Origin: Thiohalocapsa sp. PB-PSB1
Lineage (GTDB): Bacteria; Pseudomonadota; Gammaproteobacteria; Chromatiales; Chromatiaceae
NCBI GenBank assembly: GCA_016745215.1
Contig: CP050890.1
Coordinates: 5,208,001-5,272,000, forward strand
Length of the DNA stretch: 64,000 nucleotides
Direction: 5' to 3'
Below, in pieces: positions 18,736 to 28,043 of this stretch (its first letter is position 1; every line of letters starts with the position of its first letter). A program made the position numbers and the translations under genes. The notes below the pieces were generated by a model. The model had not been told where the DNA came from and did not search any database. It was given only the letters and a program-made list of their open reading frames with translations.

Positions 18736-20763
18736 ATGAATCCATTGAAATCTTCGAGAACTCAGGTGCACAAGCGACTTATTCTTCATATCGGCAGGCC
18801 CAAAACCGGAAGTACCGCCATTCAGTCCTATCTTGCAGCCAATGCCGTCGAGTTGCAGCCCTTCGAGATTACTCTAGCCCAAACCGGCTACTTCTGGGGC
18901 GCACATGGTCCGCTTGCTTGGTCTCTCTATAAAGAGGCGGCCAGCAGGTCCGGCAACGAATATTGGGAAACCTGTCAAGAATGGGCTGTAGCGTCTGAAA
19001 TGCGAGCAGGTTTGTGGCAGGAATTAGTCGACGAGGTGTCGACCAGCCCTTATCGCAACGTTATCGTATCCAGCGAAGAGTTAGGAGTTCTACCAGCTAC
19101 ACTGGAATCGACGCAGGAAATCCTTGCAGAGTGGCTGAGGGGTCTAGCGGTGACCATCGTCATCTATGTTCGTCGCCAGGACGCACTGATAGAGTCTGTC
19201 TATAATCAGGCGGTAAAAGGTAAAGAGCAACGATTCGCAGGTTCAATTGAAGACTTCGAGCATACTGTTATAACGACTGAGGACAGCGGTTTTGATCATT
19301 ATCTGATTTGTGAACGATGGGCACGGACATTCGGGCAAGAAAGTGTCATCGTTCGACCATTCGAGCGTCAGCAGCTGACAGATGGTCTGCACATTGACTT
19401 CTTCAAAGCCATAGGCATTGTATCCGACAAATTTCCTGCTCAGCCGATGCCGGATACCAATCCAGCGCTGAATCGTTCCAGCCTGGAGGCGATGCGGAGA
19501 TTAAATTCCTTGACATTGGATGCAGAGATCCGAGCTACTCTGCTCCAGCGCCTGCACAGTATCGATGCTTCCCCACCCTCCCAGCATTCCATGCTTTCAC
19601 CTGCGAGGCGCCTGCGTATTTTAGATCGGTTTAAAGAAAGCAATGCGGAACTCGCCCGGAAGTTCCTGGGGAGAAAGGATGGTCGTTTATTCTTTGATCC
19701 AGAACCCCGGGCGTCAGATCCTTGGGAGCCAGTCCCGCCCGAAGAAGTTGCACTTACATTGGAAATGCTGTCGGATATCGTCCCGGTCGATGCTTTGGTT
19801 TCCGAGATCAGATGCACATCACTCGCATCTGACATCACAGCAAAAGAAGCCCATGAGATGATCGACACCGATCCTCTCGCTACCGAGCCTCGCGAGGTAC
19901 CAATTGGGCAATTCGCAAAGGTCATCTGGGCACTCCCTTCGCGCAGCGACGATTCGGCACGCGCGCACTTCAAGCTGCTGATGGAGCGTATCAAGTCATT
20001 CCAGGCAAATGGCGGGCGTGTTCTGTCTTTGGATGTGTTCGACACAGTTTTGCTGCGCGACGATAAGAGCGAGGCCCGAAGATTTTGGGAGTTGGCGCGT
20101 CTTACCGCAGCACAGGCAAGCGAAAACGAGCAACCTCTCGCCGACCGGCAACTTGATCACTACATCGCACGCAATATGGGCCTGGAATTGAGTTACCGCG
20201 CGCGACCTGCTGTTGACGGCTGCCGAGAAGGACACATCGACGAGGCATTCGAGGCATTGAACGCGCAGGTTAGACTGTTGAACCTTGCAGATCGCTTTAC
20301 CGAAGAGTTTCGCCAAATCGAACTTGATCACGAGCACGAACACCTGCTTGTCAATCAACCCCTAATGGAATTGGCAGAACAATTTGCAGCAGGGGGAGGG
20401 AAGGTCATTTTTGTCAGTGATATGTATCTCCCAGCCAGAGACATTGCCCAACTCTGCAGGCGCATGCTGAAACAGATGGATTTTGTATACCGAATCTACT
20501 CGAGTGCAGATTGTATTGTCAGCAAGCGAAGTGGACTGCTATTCGGGCTCATCGAAAAGGAGATGGATTTCGACGCTCGAGAATTTCTGCATATTGGAGA
20601 CTCCATACAAGGCGATTTCCGGATGCCAAAAATGCGCGGTTGGCATGCACAGTTGTTTCCAGTGGCGCGTGTAGAAACTTGTGCGCGTATCGAGGATCTG
20701 GCAGCAACAATCCAAGAGATCAGCACATACGGCTTCGATCCCAGCCGTTGGGCAAAAGTCTAG
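18736..20763 (+). CDS. Sulfotransferase-HAD phosphatase fusion protein
   Basis: The 675-residue protein joins two enzymes. Residues 1-350 are a sulfotransferase-like domain with LILHIGRPKTGSTAIQSYL (PAPS loop, near 15) and TIVIYVRRQDALIESVYNQ (near 140). Residues 420-660 are a HAD-superfamily domain: motif I VLSLDVFDTVLLRD, motif II region VIFVSDMYLP, and motif III/IV EFLHIGDSIQGDFRMPKMRG. Motif I lacks the usual DxDxT third residue pattern only slightly (LDVFDT), so it could be a phosphatase or phosphotransferase. It starts 13 bp after the previous gene and 35 bp before the next, so the island is transcribed as a unit. Confidence 0.82.
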   Translation: MNPLKSSRTQVHKRLILHIGRPKTGSTAIQSYLAANAVELQPFEITLAQTGYFWGAHGPLAWSLYKEAASRSGNEYWETCQEWAVASEMRAGLWQELVDEVSTSPYRNVIVSSEELGVLPATLESTQEILAEWLRGLAVTIVIYVRRQDALIESVYNQAVKGKEQRFAGSIEDFEHTVITTEDSGFDHYLICERWARTFGQESVIVRPFERQQLTDGLHIDFFKAIGIVSDKFPAQPMPDTNPALNRSSLEAMRRLNSLTLDAEIRATLLQRLHSIDASPPSQHSMLSPARRLRILDRFKESNAELARKFLGRKDGRLFFDPEPRASDPWEPVPPEEVALTLEMLSDIVPVDALVSEIRCTSLASDITAKEAHEMIDTDPLATEPREVPIGQFAKVIWALPSRSDDSARAHFKLLMERIKSFQANGGRVLSLDVFDTVLLRDDKSEARRFWELARLTAAQASENEQPLADRQLDHYIARNMGLELSYRARPAVDGCREGHIDEAFEALNAQVRLLNLADRFTEEFRQIELDHEHEHLLVNQPLMELAEQFAAGGGKVIFVSDMYLPARDIAQLCRRMLKQMDFVYRIYSSADCIVSKRSGLLFGLIEKEMDFDAREFLHIGDSIQGDFRMPKMRGWHAQLFPVARVETCARIEDLAATIQEISTYGFDPSRWAKV

Positions 20764-20798
20764 CATCCGAATGCACTGACAGGGGAATACAATCAAAA

Positions 20799-23174
20799 AT
20801 GGCAGATACGCTCGGTCGCTTCACATTCGGAAGAAATATACTAGGCCCTGTGATCAGTGCTTACTTATTGCGATTACATCAGACAATCGACTATTTCGAG
20901 CGGGAACGACAAGGGAAAGTGCTGTTTGTCTCCCGCGCCGGCATCCGAATTCATGCCCTGTATCAACTATTTTGCGATGTCACTCATCTCCCACCTACAT
21001 CAGGCGCCGAAATCTTCTGGATTTCCCGATTACTCACGGCGAAGGGGATCTTCCAAGCCTGCCCAGATCTTGCAATCCAACTATTCCAGAAAGAGTTTGC
21101 GTACAGCACCTTGGGCGAGGCTGTTGTAGCGCTGCTGCGTGATGTAAAACCATCTGAATCCCTTAATATTTCTGCACTTCAACAGCCTGCGGACCAATTG
21201 CCTGCGTTTTTATCCTCAAAACACCGTACGGCAAGGTTGCTGCGAGAGCACTTGACCGAGCAGAGTGCGCTCTTCGATTCATATGTGGGGGAATTAATTG
21301 GCGATGCTCCTGTCGTGCTCCTGGTTGATACAGGCTGGCAAGGAACCGCGCAGAAGCTGCTGACAAAATGGCGGCCTGACATCGATTGGTGGGGTGCCTA
21401 TATCGGCCGTTTCGGATTTCCAGAAACCGATCGTTCGATTTGGCCGCAAATGCTCGGGCTACTTTTCGAAGCTGACGACTATGTGCCCGAAACTCCAGAA
21501 ACCTGCTTGCGCTTACACCGCCATTTAATAGAACAGATGCTGGAGCCCAATGGCCGCAGCGTTGAAACATTGACGGCTGTCAACGGCAAGACTCGCGCAA
21601 TTGGAGATACGCAGATTCTAGCGGATGCTCCAACACCCGAGTGTGACCCGATTTTTTGTGGTGTACGCACCTTTCTGTGCGGCCCAATGGCAGATTCGCC
21701 TACACCTGCATCCATTATGCGCGCGGCCCAGGATGCTTGGCCTAAATTGGCCAAAATGCTCGCGACACCCTCGAAGCATGAAGCCCGGTTGCTCGGCGAT
21801 GGCAAGCGATCCGCTGATTTCGGCCGGGATCTCAGGGTGCCCATTTTGTTGCATCCCGAGGATCGACACGACGGCGACCACGCAGAGTTGCGGATCAGCC
21901 AATCACTTTGGCCACAAGGACAGATCGCCCTCGAGTATCCGGATCATATCGCATTCAAGGCTCAATGCCAGACATTTACCAAGGAGTGCGATCCGATCGT
22001 CATCACGCAACGCCCGCGACAACGAGCACAGGGTAAGATACAGTTGCTGCTCGAGCGGGCCGAGTGGATGCAGAATGGAGTTCCAAAAGTCGCGGTCATC
22101 ACAAGAACCATGGACCGGCCATTGATGCTGAAACGAGCTTTGCATAGTATCGCTCAACAGACATTCGAGGAATACGAGCAAATCGTCGTTTGCGACGGTG
22201 GTCCTATTGAACCCATTATCGAAGCCATCGAAGAATCCGATGCAGACCCGCGCAAGGTGAGGTTAATCGATAACATCACTAATCGAGGCATGGAAGCGGC
22301 GTCGAATATCGCAATTCAACGGAGTACATCAGATTATCTTCTGATACACGATGATGACGACACCCTGGAACCTGACTTCCTGCAGGAAACGGTCCGTTTT
22401 CTCGAAGACAAGAATGCTGAGAAGTACGGGGCTGTGGTCACTCAAAGCACCTATGTCTCTGAAGAAATTATCGGAGATACGATCCACGAGCATCGACGTT
22501 CATCGTTTAACGAATGGATGACCCGGGTCTATATCGAGGAAATGATTCTAGGTAATTTTTTCCCGCCAATTGCCTTTGTTTTTCGCAGATCACTTTACGA
22601 TGAAGTTGGTGGATTCTCGCAAGACTTGCCTGTACTGGGAGATTGGGATTTCAATTTACGCGTGCTGGAACGCGCTGATATTGGCGTCATTCCTCAGGCT
22701 CTGTCGAATTACCATCACCGTGATATTGGAAATGCGACGATTTATGGTAACTCCGTAGTCGCTGGCAATGATAAACATGCTGCATACGATGCAATCGTTC
22801 GAAATCGTTATATCCGAGGGCACCTGGGACAGGAGACCACTTCGATTTCTGCCGCGATTGCGCAGAGTCTGATTCTGAGCGAAATCAAAAAGCATGTACG
22901 GAATACGGCTTCGTCTATACAATCGTCCACTGCTCTTTCAGCAAATGGAGTTTCATTACAACAGCAGAACGCTATGCTCAAAAAAGAGTTGGAAGCTCTA
23001 CTGACATCAACCTCTTGGCGTATCACATCGCCCATTCGCAGCCTGAAAAAGCTGTTAAATAGCTTAGGTTATTATAGGAGTCGTATCGCACTCTGGCTTT
23101 ACTGGACACTGAGCTTGCAGCTGCGCGGAAAGCTGAGGGAGAGGGCAGAAGCACGGCGCGCGCTGCGATCTTAA
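20799..23174 (+). CDS. HAD-partner domain fused to family 2 glycosyltransferase
   Basis: This protein has about 791 residues. Residues 1-400 match the region that follows the HAD domain in COG5610-type proteins (KVLFVSRAGIRIHALYQLF, VVLLVDTGWQGTAQKLLTKW). Residues 425-700 are a GT-A family 2 glycosyltransferase: VAVITRTMDRPLMLKRALHS, a DDDD metal motif in LIHDDDDTLEPDF, and PVLGDWDFNLRVLE. The tail has a short coiled coil then SWRITSPIRSLKKLLN, like the tail of the upstream methyltransferase. The ATG at 20799 was chosen (AGGGGA upstream); the longer open frame overlaps the previous gene by 250 bp. The TAA stop lies on the end of repeat copy B. Confidence 0.82.
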   Translation: MADTLGRFTFGRNILGPVISAYLLRLHQTIDYFERERQGKVLFVSRAGIRIHALYQLFCDVTHLPPTSGAEIFWISRLLTAKGIFQACPDLAIQLFQKEFAYSTLGEAVVALLRDVKPSESLNISALQQPADQLPAFLSSKHRTARLLREHLTEQSALFDSYVGELIGDAPVVLLVDTGWQGTAQKLLTKWRPDIDWWGAYIGRFGFPETDRSIWPQMLGLLFEADDYVPETPETCLRLHRHLIEQMLEPNGRSVETLTAVNGKTRAIGDTQILADAPTPECDPIFCGVRTFLCGPMADSPTPASIMRAAQDAWPKLAKMLATPSKHEARLLGDGKRSADFGRDLRVPILLHPEDRHDGDHAELRISQSLWPQGQIALEYPDHIAFKAQCQTFTKECDPIVITQRPRQRAQGKIQLLLERAEWMQNGVPKVAVITRTMDRPLMLKRALHSIAQQTFEEYEQIVVCDGGPIEPIIEAIEESDADPRKVRLIDNITNRGMEAASNIAIQRSTSDYLLIHDDDDTLEPDFLQETVRFLEDKNAEKYGAVVTQSTYVSEEIIGDTIHEHRRSSFNEWMTRVYIEEMILGNFFPPIAFVFRRSLYDEVGGFSQDLPVLGDWDFNLRVLERADIGVIPQALSNYHHRDIGNATIYGNSVVAGNDKHAAYDAIVRNRYIRGHLGQETTSISAAIAQSLILSEIKKHVRNTASSIQSSTALSANGVSLQQQNAMLKKELEALLTSTSWRITSPIRSLKKLLNSLGYYRSRIALWLYWTLSLQLRGKLRERAEARRALRS

Positions 23175-23332
23175 GGCGATTTCTGTGGAGAAACAGACCA
23201 CCTGGCTTGTCTTCTCGTCCTGCCTCGACGTCGCGGCAATTCGCCCATAGAGCGACAATAGGCGGATTGCTGCTTCGCGAAGGCGAACGAGAATCCGGCG
23301 CCAGCTAGTATCGTTCTCTCCGGCAATCGCCT
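23174..23332. repeat. MITE-like palindromic repeat, copy B (long form)
   Basis: Left end AGGCGATTTCTGTGGAGAAA overlaps the last base of the TAA stop of the glycosyltransferase gene. The right end is TTCTCTCCGGCAATCGCCT. The internal hairpin is built on AATTCGCCCATAG and ATAGGCGGATT. It is flanked by TA on both sides. Confidence 0.85.
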
Positions 23333-23413
23333 TATGGCATCGCCGCCACCAGATACCAAGCACAGGTTCCAACACCAGTGGCTATGTTGGCTGATCAACC
23401 GTGAGTAGATCGA

Positions 23414-24340
23414 ATGACGCGGACAACCAGACCCGGCGGCTCAGAACTGCCCAGCATTATGGCAGTGATCGTTACTTATTTCCCAGATTCCAAGCTCTTG
23501 CATCGGACCCTCGATGCCATTGCGCCGCAGGTCGATGGACTGGTGGTGGTCGACAACGGCTCCGGAGAGGATGCGTATGCTCATGTTGACGCAACTGTAC
23601 ATTGCCGGATGCACTGCATTCGGCTGGACGAAAACCTCGGCATTGCGGCAGCACAGAACAGGGGAATTACTTGGGCTCGGTCACAGGGCGCCGACTATAT
23701 CCTGTTGTTTGATCAAGACAGCGAGCCTGCCGCGGACATGGTGCAGCATCTGTCGGCGGTTGCTCTGAAATTAGCCGCCGAGTCCGTGCCGGTTGCGTTG
23801 GTCGTGCCCAATTACACCGATGATCGGCAAAGCCAGGATATCCCGTTCATGCACATCGTGAATGGGCGTCCTCAATGGTTCGGTTGCAAAACGCCCGACG
23901 GCGTTGCGGAGATCACGACCGCAATCGCGTCCGGATCTTTGATCCCAATCAGCACCATCAACCGCGTCGGGCCGATGCGTGAATCCATGTTCATCGATTT
24001 GGTAGATATCGAATGGTGTTTTCGCGCTCGCGCGGCGGGCTACCGCGCCTTCGGGGTTTGCAATGCGCGTCTGCGCCACAGCCTGGGTGAGCCCCCCAAA
24101 CGCATCCTTGGACGGACCTTGGCGACGCATAGCCCAAGACGTAACTATTATTTCTATCGCAATGCGATCTGGTTGTTTCGGCAAGGGTACGTGCCTGCTG
24201 TTTGGAAGCGTGTCGTGGCCGGACAGATGCTGAAGCGCTACCTGATCTTTCCGCTTGGCGTACGTCCACGTTGGCAGTATCTGAAGATGATGACGCTCGG
24301 CGTGTGGCACGGTTTGATCGGCCGCAGCGGCGCGCTGTAA
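23414..24340 (+). CDS. Rhamnosyltransferase-type family 2 glycosyltransferase
   Basis: This 308-residue GT-A enzyme resembles dTDP-rhamnosyltransferases (RfbF-like). It shows AVIVTYFPDSKLLHRTLDAI, the nucleotide-binding VVVDNGS near residue 48, RLDENLGIAAAQNRGI, the metal-binding LLFDQDSEP (DxD) near residue 100, and the catalytic-base region LVDIEWCFRARAAGY near 195. The C-terminus has a basic amphipathic segment that suggests membrane association. It is separated from the polysaccharide island by repeat copy B only and belongs to it by function. The start may be 23414 or the ATG at 23459 (MAVIVTYF). Confidence 0.88.
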   Translation: MTRTTRPGGSELPSIMAVIVTYFPDSKLLHRTLDAIAPQVDGLVVVDNGSGEDAYAHVDATVHCRMHCIRLDENLGIAAAQNRGITWARSQGADYILLFDQDSEPAADMVQHLSAVALKLAAESVPVALVVPNYTDDRQSQDIPFMHIVNGRPQWFGCKTPDGVAEITTAIASGSLIPISTINRVGPMRESMFIDLVDIEWCFRARAAGYRAFGVCNARLRHSLGEPPKRILGRTLATHSPRRNYYFYRNAIWLFRQGYVPAVWKRVVAGQMLKRYLIFPLGVRPRWQYLKMMTLGVWHGLIGRSGAL

Positions 24341-24427
24341 AGCGCATGCTCCTGCTGAAGCGCGACGTCGTTATGAGCGCCGGGTCGGCGTGGATAGAGC
24401 GCATGGTCAAGCCCATGAGCTCAAGTT

Positions 24428-25573
24428 TCAGGCGCTGGTTTGAGCGCTGGCCGCCGCTAGCGTCTTGCGTAGATCGCCTTCCATCCGGGTCAACTCCGCT
24501 GTGGCAGCAGCACGGGCACGCTTACCCTCGTCGGCAATCGCCAGACTCTCTTCAATGGTTTCGATCAGAGTCTGGTTGGCGCGCTTGACGGTTTCGATGT
24601 CGAACACGCCACGCTCGATCTGCTTGCGTGCTTCCAGATTGGCGACCTTCAGATTATCGGCATTGGCACGCAGCAGGTCGTTGGTCAGGTCGGTGGCGGC
24701 CTTGACGGTTTCTGCTGCACGTCCAGAGCGGTAGATGGTAATCGCCTGCGCCAGCTGCTGACGCCACAGGGGCACGGTATTCACTAGCGTGGAATTAATT
24801 TTATTAATCAGGCCCTTGTCGTTCTCCTGTACCAACCGAATGCTGGGTAATGCCTGCATCGACACCTGGCGGGTAAGACGCAGGTCGTGCACACGCCGTT
24901 CCAAATCGTCGCGCGCAGCGCGCAGGTCGCGTAGATTTTGCGCCCGCACCATGTCTGCATCCTGTTCCAGGGTTGCCGCCAGTGCCGGGATAATCTCATT
25001 GTCCAGCTCGGCCAATTTGAGCTCGCCGGCAGCAATGTATTGCTCCAGTTCGCGGAAGTAAGCGAGGTTGGCATCGTACAGCCGATCCAGCGCGGTCAGG
25101 TCAGTCAGCAGCCGGGTTTTGTGACGGTCCAGATCCAGCGTGATGTGATCGATTTGCTCGCGCACACTCTCGTATTCCTGTAAAAAGCGCAAGATGGGTT
25201 TGCCGGCGCCAAATAATCTGGAGAAAAAGCCGGACTTGGCATTCGGATCCAAGGCCGCGACGTCAAAGCCGCGCAATGTGCCGACCATCTCGCTCAGTGA
25301 CTGCCCGGCAGGGCCGCTGTCCTTATTGCGAACACCTTCCAGCATCTGGTCCGATACCGCGGTCAGCTGCTGCTGTGCACTGGCACCAAAGTGCATAATG
25401 GAGCTGCTATCGGTCAAATCGAGTTCGGCAAGCAGACGTTTGATCTCGCCTTGCTCGTCGTCTGTCGCCAACACGTCTTGTGTCAATCCGGAGGCCGGCA
25501 CAAGATCGGCCATGGAAGCGGATTGCGTTTGCGGCCGGGTAGAAAGTTTGGGGTTGATTTCTTGTTTGCTCAT
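24428..25573 (-). CDS. telA: TelA-family (toxic anion resistance) protein
   Basis: The 380-residue soluble, mainly helical protein matches the TelA/KlaA family linked to tellurite and cell-envelope stress tolerance. Characteristic stretches are FFSRLFGAGKPILRFLQEYESVREQI, LYDANLAYFRELEQYIAAGE, TLVNTVPLWRQQLAQAITIY and RGVFDIETVKRANQTLIETI. Its usual genomic partner xpaC lies on the same strand but 3.8 kb upstream (29415-30386), with unrelated DNA between. The ATG at 25573 was chosen because AGGAG lies seven bases upstream; the earlier ATG at 25627 adds residues without family character. Confidence 0.88.
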   Translation of the reverse strand: MSKQEINPKLSTRPQTQSASMADLVPASGLTQDVLATDDEQGEIKRLLAELDLTDSSSIMHFGASAQQQLTAVSDQMLEGVRNKDSGPAGQSLSEMVGTLRGFDVAALDPNAKSGFFSRLFGAGKPILRFLQEYESVREQIDHITLDLDRHKTRLLTDLTALDRLYDANLAYFRELEQYIAAGELKLAELDNEIIPALAATLEQDADMVRAQNLRDLRAARDDLERRVHDLRLTRQVSMQALPSIRLVQENDKGLINKINSTLVNTVPLWRQQLAQAITIYRSGRAAETVKAATDLTNDLLRANADNLKVANLEARKQIERGVFDIETVKRANQTLIETIEESLAIADEGKRARAAATAELTRMEGDLRKTLAAASAQTSA

Positions 25574-25729
25574 GGTCGGCTCCTCGGGGCCGGATGATAA
25601 TGACTCACACATTGAATGATCCGGCAACCGATGTCGAATTGCGTACTCCCGCCGGGTCCTTGCGCCTTAGAACCTATCTGGCAAAAAAATGTTCATCAAC
25701 GTCAAGTACTTTTTCTTCGAGGACAAGCC

Positions 25730-26454
25730 ATGGGATACCCGAGTGACCTGACGGACGCCGAATAGGCACTGATCGATTAGCATATTCAACCCCGTGATCG
25801 ACGTGGCGGTGCCAGCCTGCATCCGCGCAAACGGACTGTCGATGCCATTTTTTACGGCGTGAAGTGCGCTTGCCAATGGCGTATGCTACCCAACGATTTT
25901 CCGCCCTGGCAAACGGTTTACGATCACTTCAGCCGATGGAACAAACGCGCTGTATGGGAAGTCGCGCCAAATCAAGTGAATGCGCTCCATCGCCAAAACA
26001 ACGGTCGCTCGGCATCGCCGAGTTATGGGATGATCGACTCGCAAAGCATCAAGACCGAGTAGGCGAGCGAAGAACGCGGGATCGACGGCGGCAAGAAGGT
26101 CAAAGGGCATCAACGCCATAGCGTGGTCGATCTCCTCGGCAACCTGTTGCATGTGTCGGTCCACGCAGCCAATTGCAGCGATACCGTGGCGGGTGCGGCG
26201 GAGAGACACCCGAGCATCGAGGCGTTTTCCGGCGATGCGGGTTATCGCGGGACAGCCGTGAGGGTTATCGCGGGACAGCCGTGAAACTCGTCGACGAGAC
26301 AGTCGGACTCGTCTTGCACATTTCCACCAAAATCAAAGACGGATGGGCTGTCCTGCCGAAACCTTGGGTGGATGAGCGCAGTTTCGCTTGGCTCGGTCGA
26401 TTTCGCAGGCTGAGCCAAGGATTTCGAGATTCTGACTGGGACTGCCGAGAATAG
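25730..26454 (+). pseudogene. Degraded IS5-family transposase
   Basis: The remnant reads GYPSDLTDAE-stop-ALID-stop, then VDAIFYGVKCACQWRMLPNDFPPWQTVYDHFSRW, MIDSQSIKTE-stop, GIDGGKKVKGHQRHSVVDLLGNLL and KPWVDERSFAWLGRFRRL. These are the ordered motifs of an IS5-type DDE transposase. Three in-frame TAG codons break it. A 23-bp tandem duplication at 26239-26261/26262-26284 shifts the frame. No clear inverted repeats were found, so the element is a relic. Confidence 0.82.
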
Positions 26455-26471
26455 GATCCGTATCGCCATGC

Positions 26472-26666
26472 TCAAGAAAATGCTTGCAAATTGCGGCTGA
26501 ACTTTTGCCAGACAGGCTCTGAGATGGCGTTGATGGATTCAAACAGACGCCGCGAGATACGTCGCGCTGCGCGTAGCCCGAGCAACAGGCTGCCGAAAAC
26601 CGCCAAGCACATCACGCCGCCGACGATCAAATACGCCCTGCGGACATCCTGCTGTATCCAGTCAAA
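26472..26666 (-). pseudogene. Fragment of a membrane sensor protein
   Basis: A short minus-strand frame reads IQQDVRRAYLIVGGVMCLAV followed by a second half of a hydrophobic helix and a basic stretch (RAARRISRRLFESINAI). This is a transmembrane helix leading into a HAMP-like linker. It looks like the remainder of a sensor gene downstream of the binding-protein gene, cut by repeat copy C on one side and by the IS5 relic on the other. It is too short to name. Confidence 0.35.
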
Positions 26667-26789
26667 TCTTCTCGTCCGGCCTTGACGTCGCGGCAATTCG
26701 CCCATGGAGCGACTATGGGCGGGTTGCCGCTGCGCCAAGATGTACGAGAATCCAGCGCCAGTTGGCCTGTTTCTCTCCGGCAAGCGCCT
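26667..26789. repeat. MITE-like palindromic repeat, copy C (left arm truncated)
   Basis: This copy has the internal hairpin (AATTCGCCCATGGAG / ATGGGCGGGTTGCC) and the right arm ending TTCTCTCCGGCAAGCGCCT. The first 30-odd bases of the left arm are missing. The right end overlaps the TAG stop (26788-26790) of the binding-protein gene. Confidence 0.78.
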
Positions 26790-27780
26790 AATAGCGAAGG
26801 GTAACTGCATCCGGATCGACCTCGCTGAGCGGCGCCGGATCGATGATCCGCAGTAAATTTGGGATACGGGGCCGCACGATCAGGCCATCGTCGATCATCC
26901 ATTGTGCCTCGAATTCCATCGCCAGCAGCATGGCCTGGTCAAGGGTGACATCGGTATGCCAACCGAGCGCAGCGTCCAGTAGCCGATCTACATCCGTATT
27001 CAGGAATCTGGCCACTAGACCAACCGCAGTTTCAGGATCATCCTCAAGCAGCCCATGGGCACGGAACAAGGCCCGCAGCAGCGCTTTTACCGCCTCGGGT
27101 TTAGCGTTCAAATAGGGACGTGTAACAACCAAAAGCTCATACTGCGGGAACAAACCCGGCTCGCTAAAGACCACGGCTCTGTCACCGAGCAGTTTTGCCG
27201 CTTGGCTAATGTAGGGCTCTCGCATCGCAAATGCATCGACCTCACCTGAAAGCAATGCCTTGGGGAGCTCCTCGGCCCTGAGAAAACGAACCTTCAGCGT
27301 TTCGTGACGCAGGCGATGCCGCTGCGAAAACAGGTGTAGGAAATACTGCACCGCCGATGCCTTCTGCATCGCAATGGTTTTGCCGTTCAGATCCGCCGGA
27401 GTTTCGATTCCGGCATCGCGGCGAGCAATCACACTGTACAGGCTGTCGGCGCGAAAGATGATGGCCACCACGGCGAAATCACGACGACTGAAGGCACTGG
27501 CTACCACCGGGGTATCGGCGGCACTGACCACATCCACCTCGCCGGTGAACAATCCCTCCTGCAGGGCGTGCTTGCCGCTCGGGTAGCGCGTCACGCTGGC
27601 AGCGATGCCTTCATCCTTCAGCAATCCGCGTTCCACGGCGATCTGCAATAATGCAGCCGAGGGTTGTGTCGCAATGCCAAGGGCCATGGTCTGCGCGATT
27701 GCTGAAGAATGCGCCAGGATGAGACCCAGCAAGAACAGGATTTTCATTGAATGCAGGTTGAGGCTGTGTGCGACGTTCAT
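26788..27780 (-). CDS. NMT1/THI5-like substrate-binding protein
   Basis: The 330-residue periplasmic binding protein has a signal peptide (MKILFLLGLILAHSSAIAQ). It has the NMT1/SsuA-type fold with GIATQPSAALLQIAVERGLLKDEGI at the start of the mature part, GEVDVVSAADTPVVASAF, and LNGKTIAMQKASAVQYFLHL. Such proteins feed ABC importers for sulfonates, nitrate or pyrimidines. No permease or ATPase gene is adjacent, so it may instead serve a sensor; the truncated membrane-sensor fragment downstream fits that idea. The ATG at 27780 has GGAG seven bases upstream; an ATG 11 codons later is also possible. The stop codon overlaps repeat copy C. Confidence 0.82.
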   Translation of the reverse strand: MNVAHSLNLHSMKILFLLGLILAHSSAIAQTMALGIATQPSAALLQIAVERGLLKDEGIAASVTRYPSGKHALQEGLFTGEVDVVSAADTPVVASAFSRRDFAVVAIIFRADSLYSVIARRDAGIETPADLNGKTIAMQKASAVQYFLHLFSQRHRLRHETLKVRFLRAEELPKALLSGEVDAFAMREPYISQAAKLLGDRAVVFSEPGLFPQYELLVVTRPYLNAKPEAVKALLRALFRAHGLLEDDPETAVGLVARFLNTDVDRLLDAALGWHTDVTLDQAMLLAMEFEAQWMIDDGLIVRPRIPNLLRIIDPAPLSEVDPDAVTLRY

Positions 27781-27847
27781 GCAAGTACTCCACTATGGCT
27801 CAAGCCTAGTTCGATTGCCGCCACCCTGGCCAAGGCGAAGAGCAATA

Positions 27848-28006
27848 AGGCGATTGCCGGAGAAAAATCTACCAACTGGCGCCGGATTCTCGTTCGCCTT
27901 CGCGCAGCGGCAGCCTGCCCATAGTCGCTTCATGGGCGGGTTGCCGCAACGTCGATGCCGGACGAGGAGACAAGCCAGGTGGTAGGTTTCTCGACAGAAA
28001 TACCCT
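27848..28006. repeat. MITE-like palindromic repeat, copy D (long form, reversed)
   Basis: Here the arm order is reversed: AGGCGATTGCCGGAGAAAAA on the left and TTTCTCGACAGAAATACCCT on the right, with the internal hairpin GCCCATAGTCGCTTCATGGGC between. It is flanked by TA on both sides. It lies between the divergent binding-protein and DedA genes, upstream of both. Confidence 0.85.
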
Positions 28007-28043
28007 TATACAAGAGATTCGACTACTTGCACATTTTCAACGC

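Noticed and set aside
20511..20798. N-terminal extension of the glycosyltransferase gene into the sulfotransferase-HAD gene
   Set aside because: It overlaps the conserved HAD end in another frame, has no family character, and a good start with a ribosome site lies at 20799.
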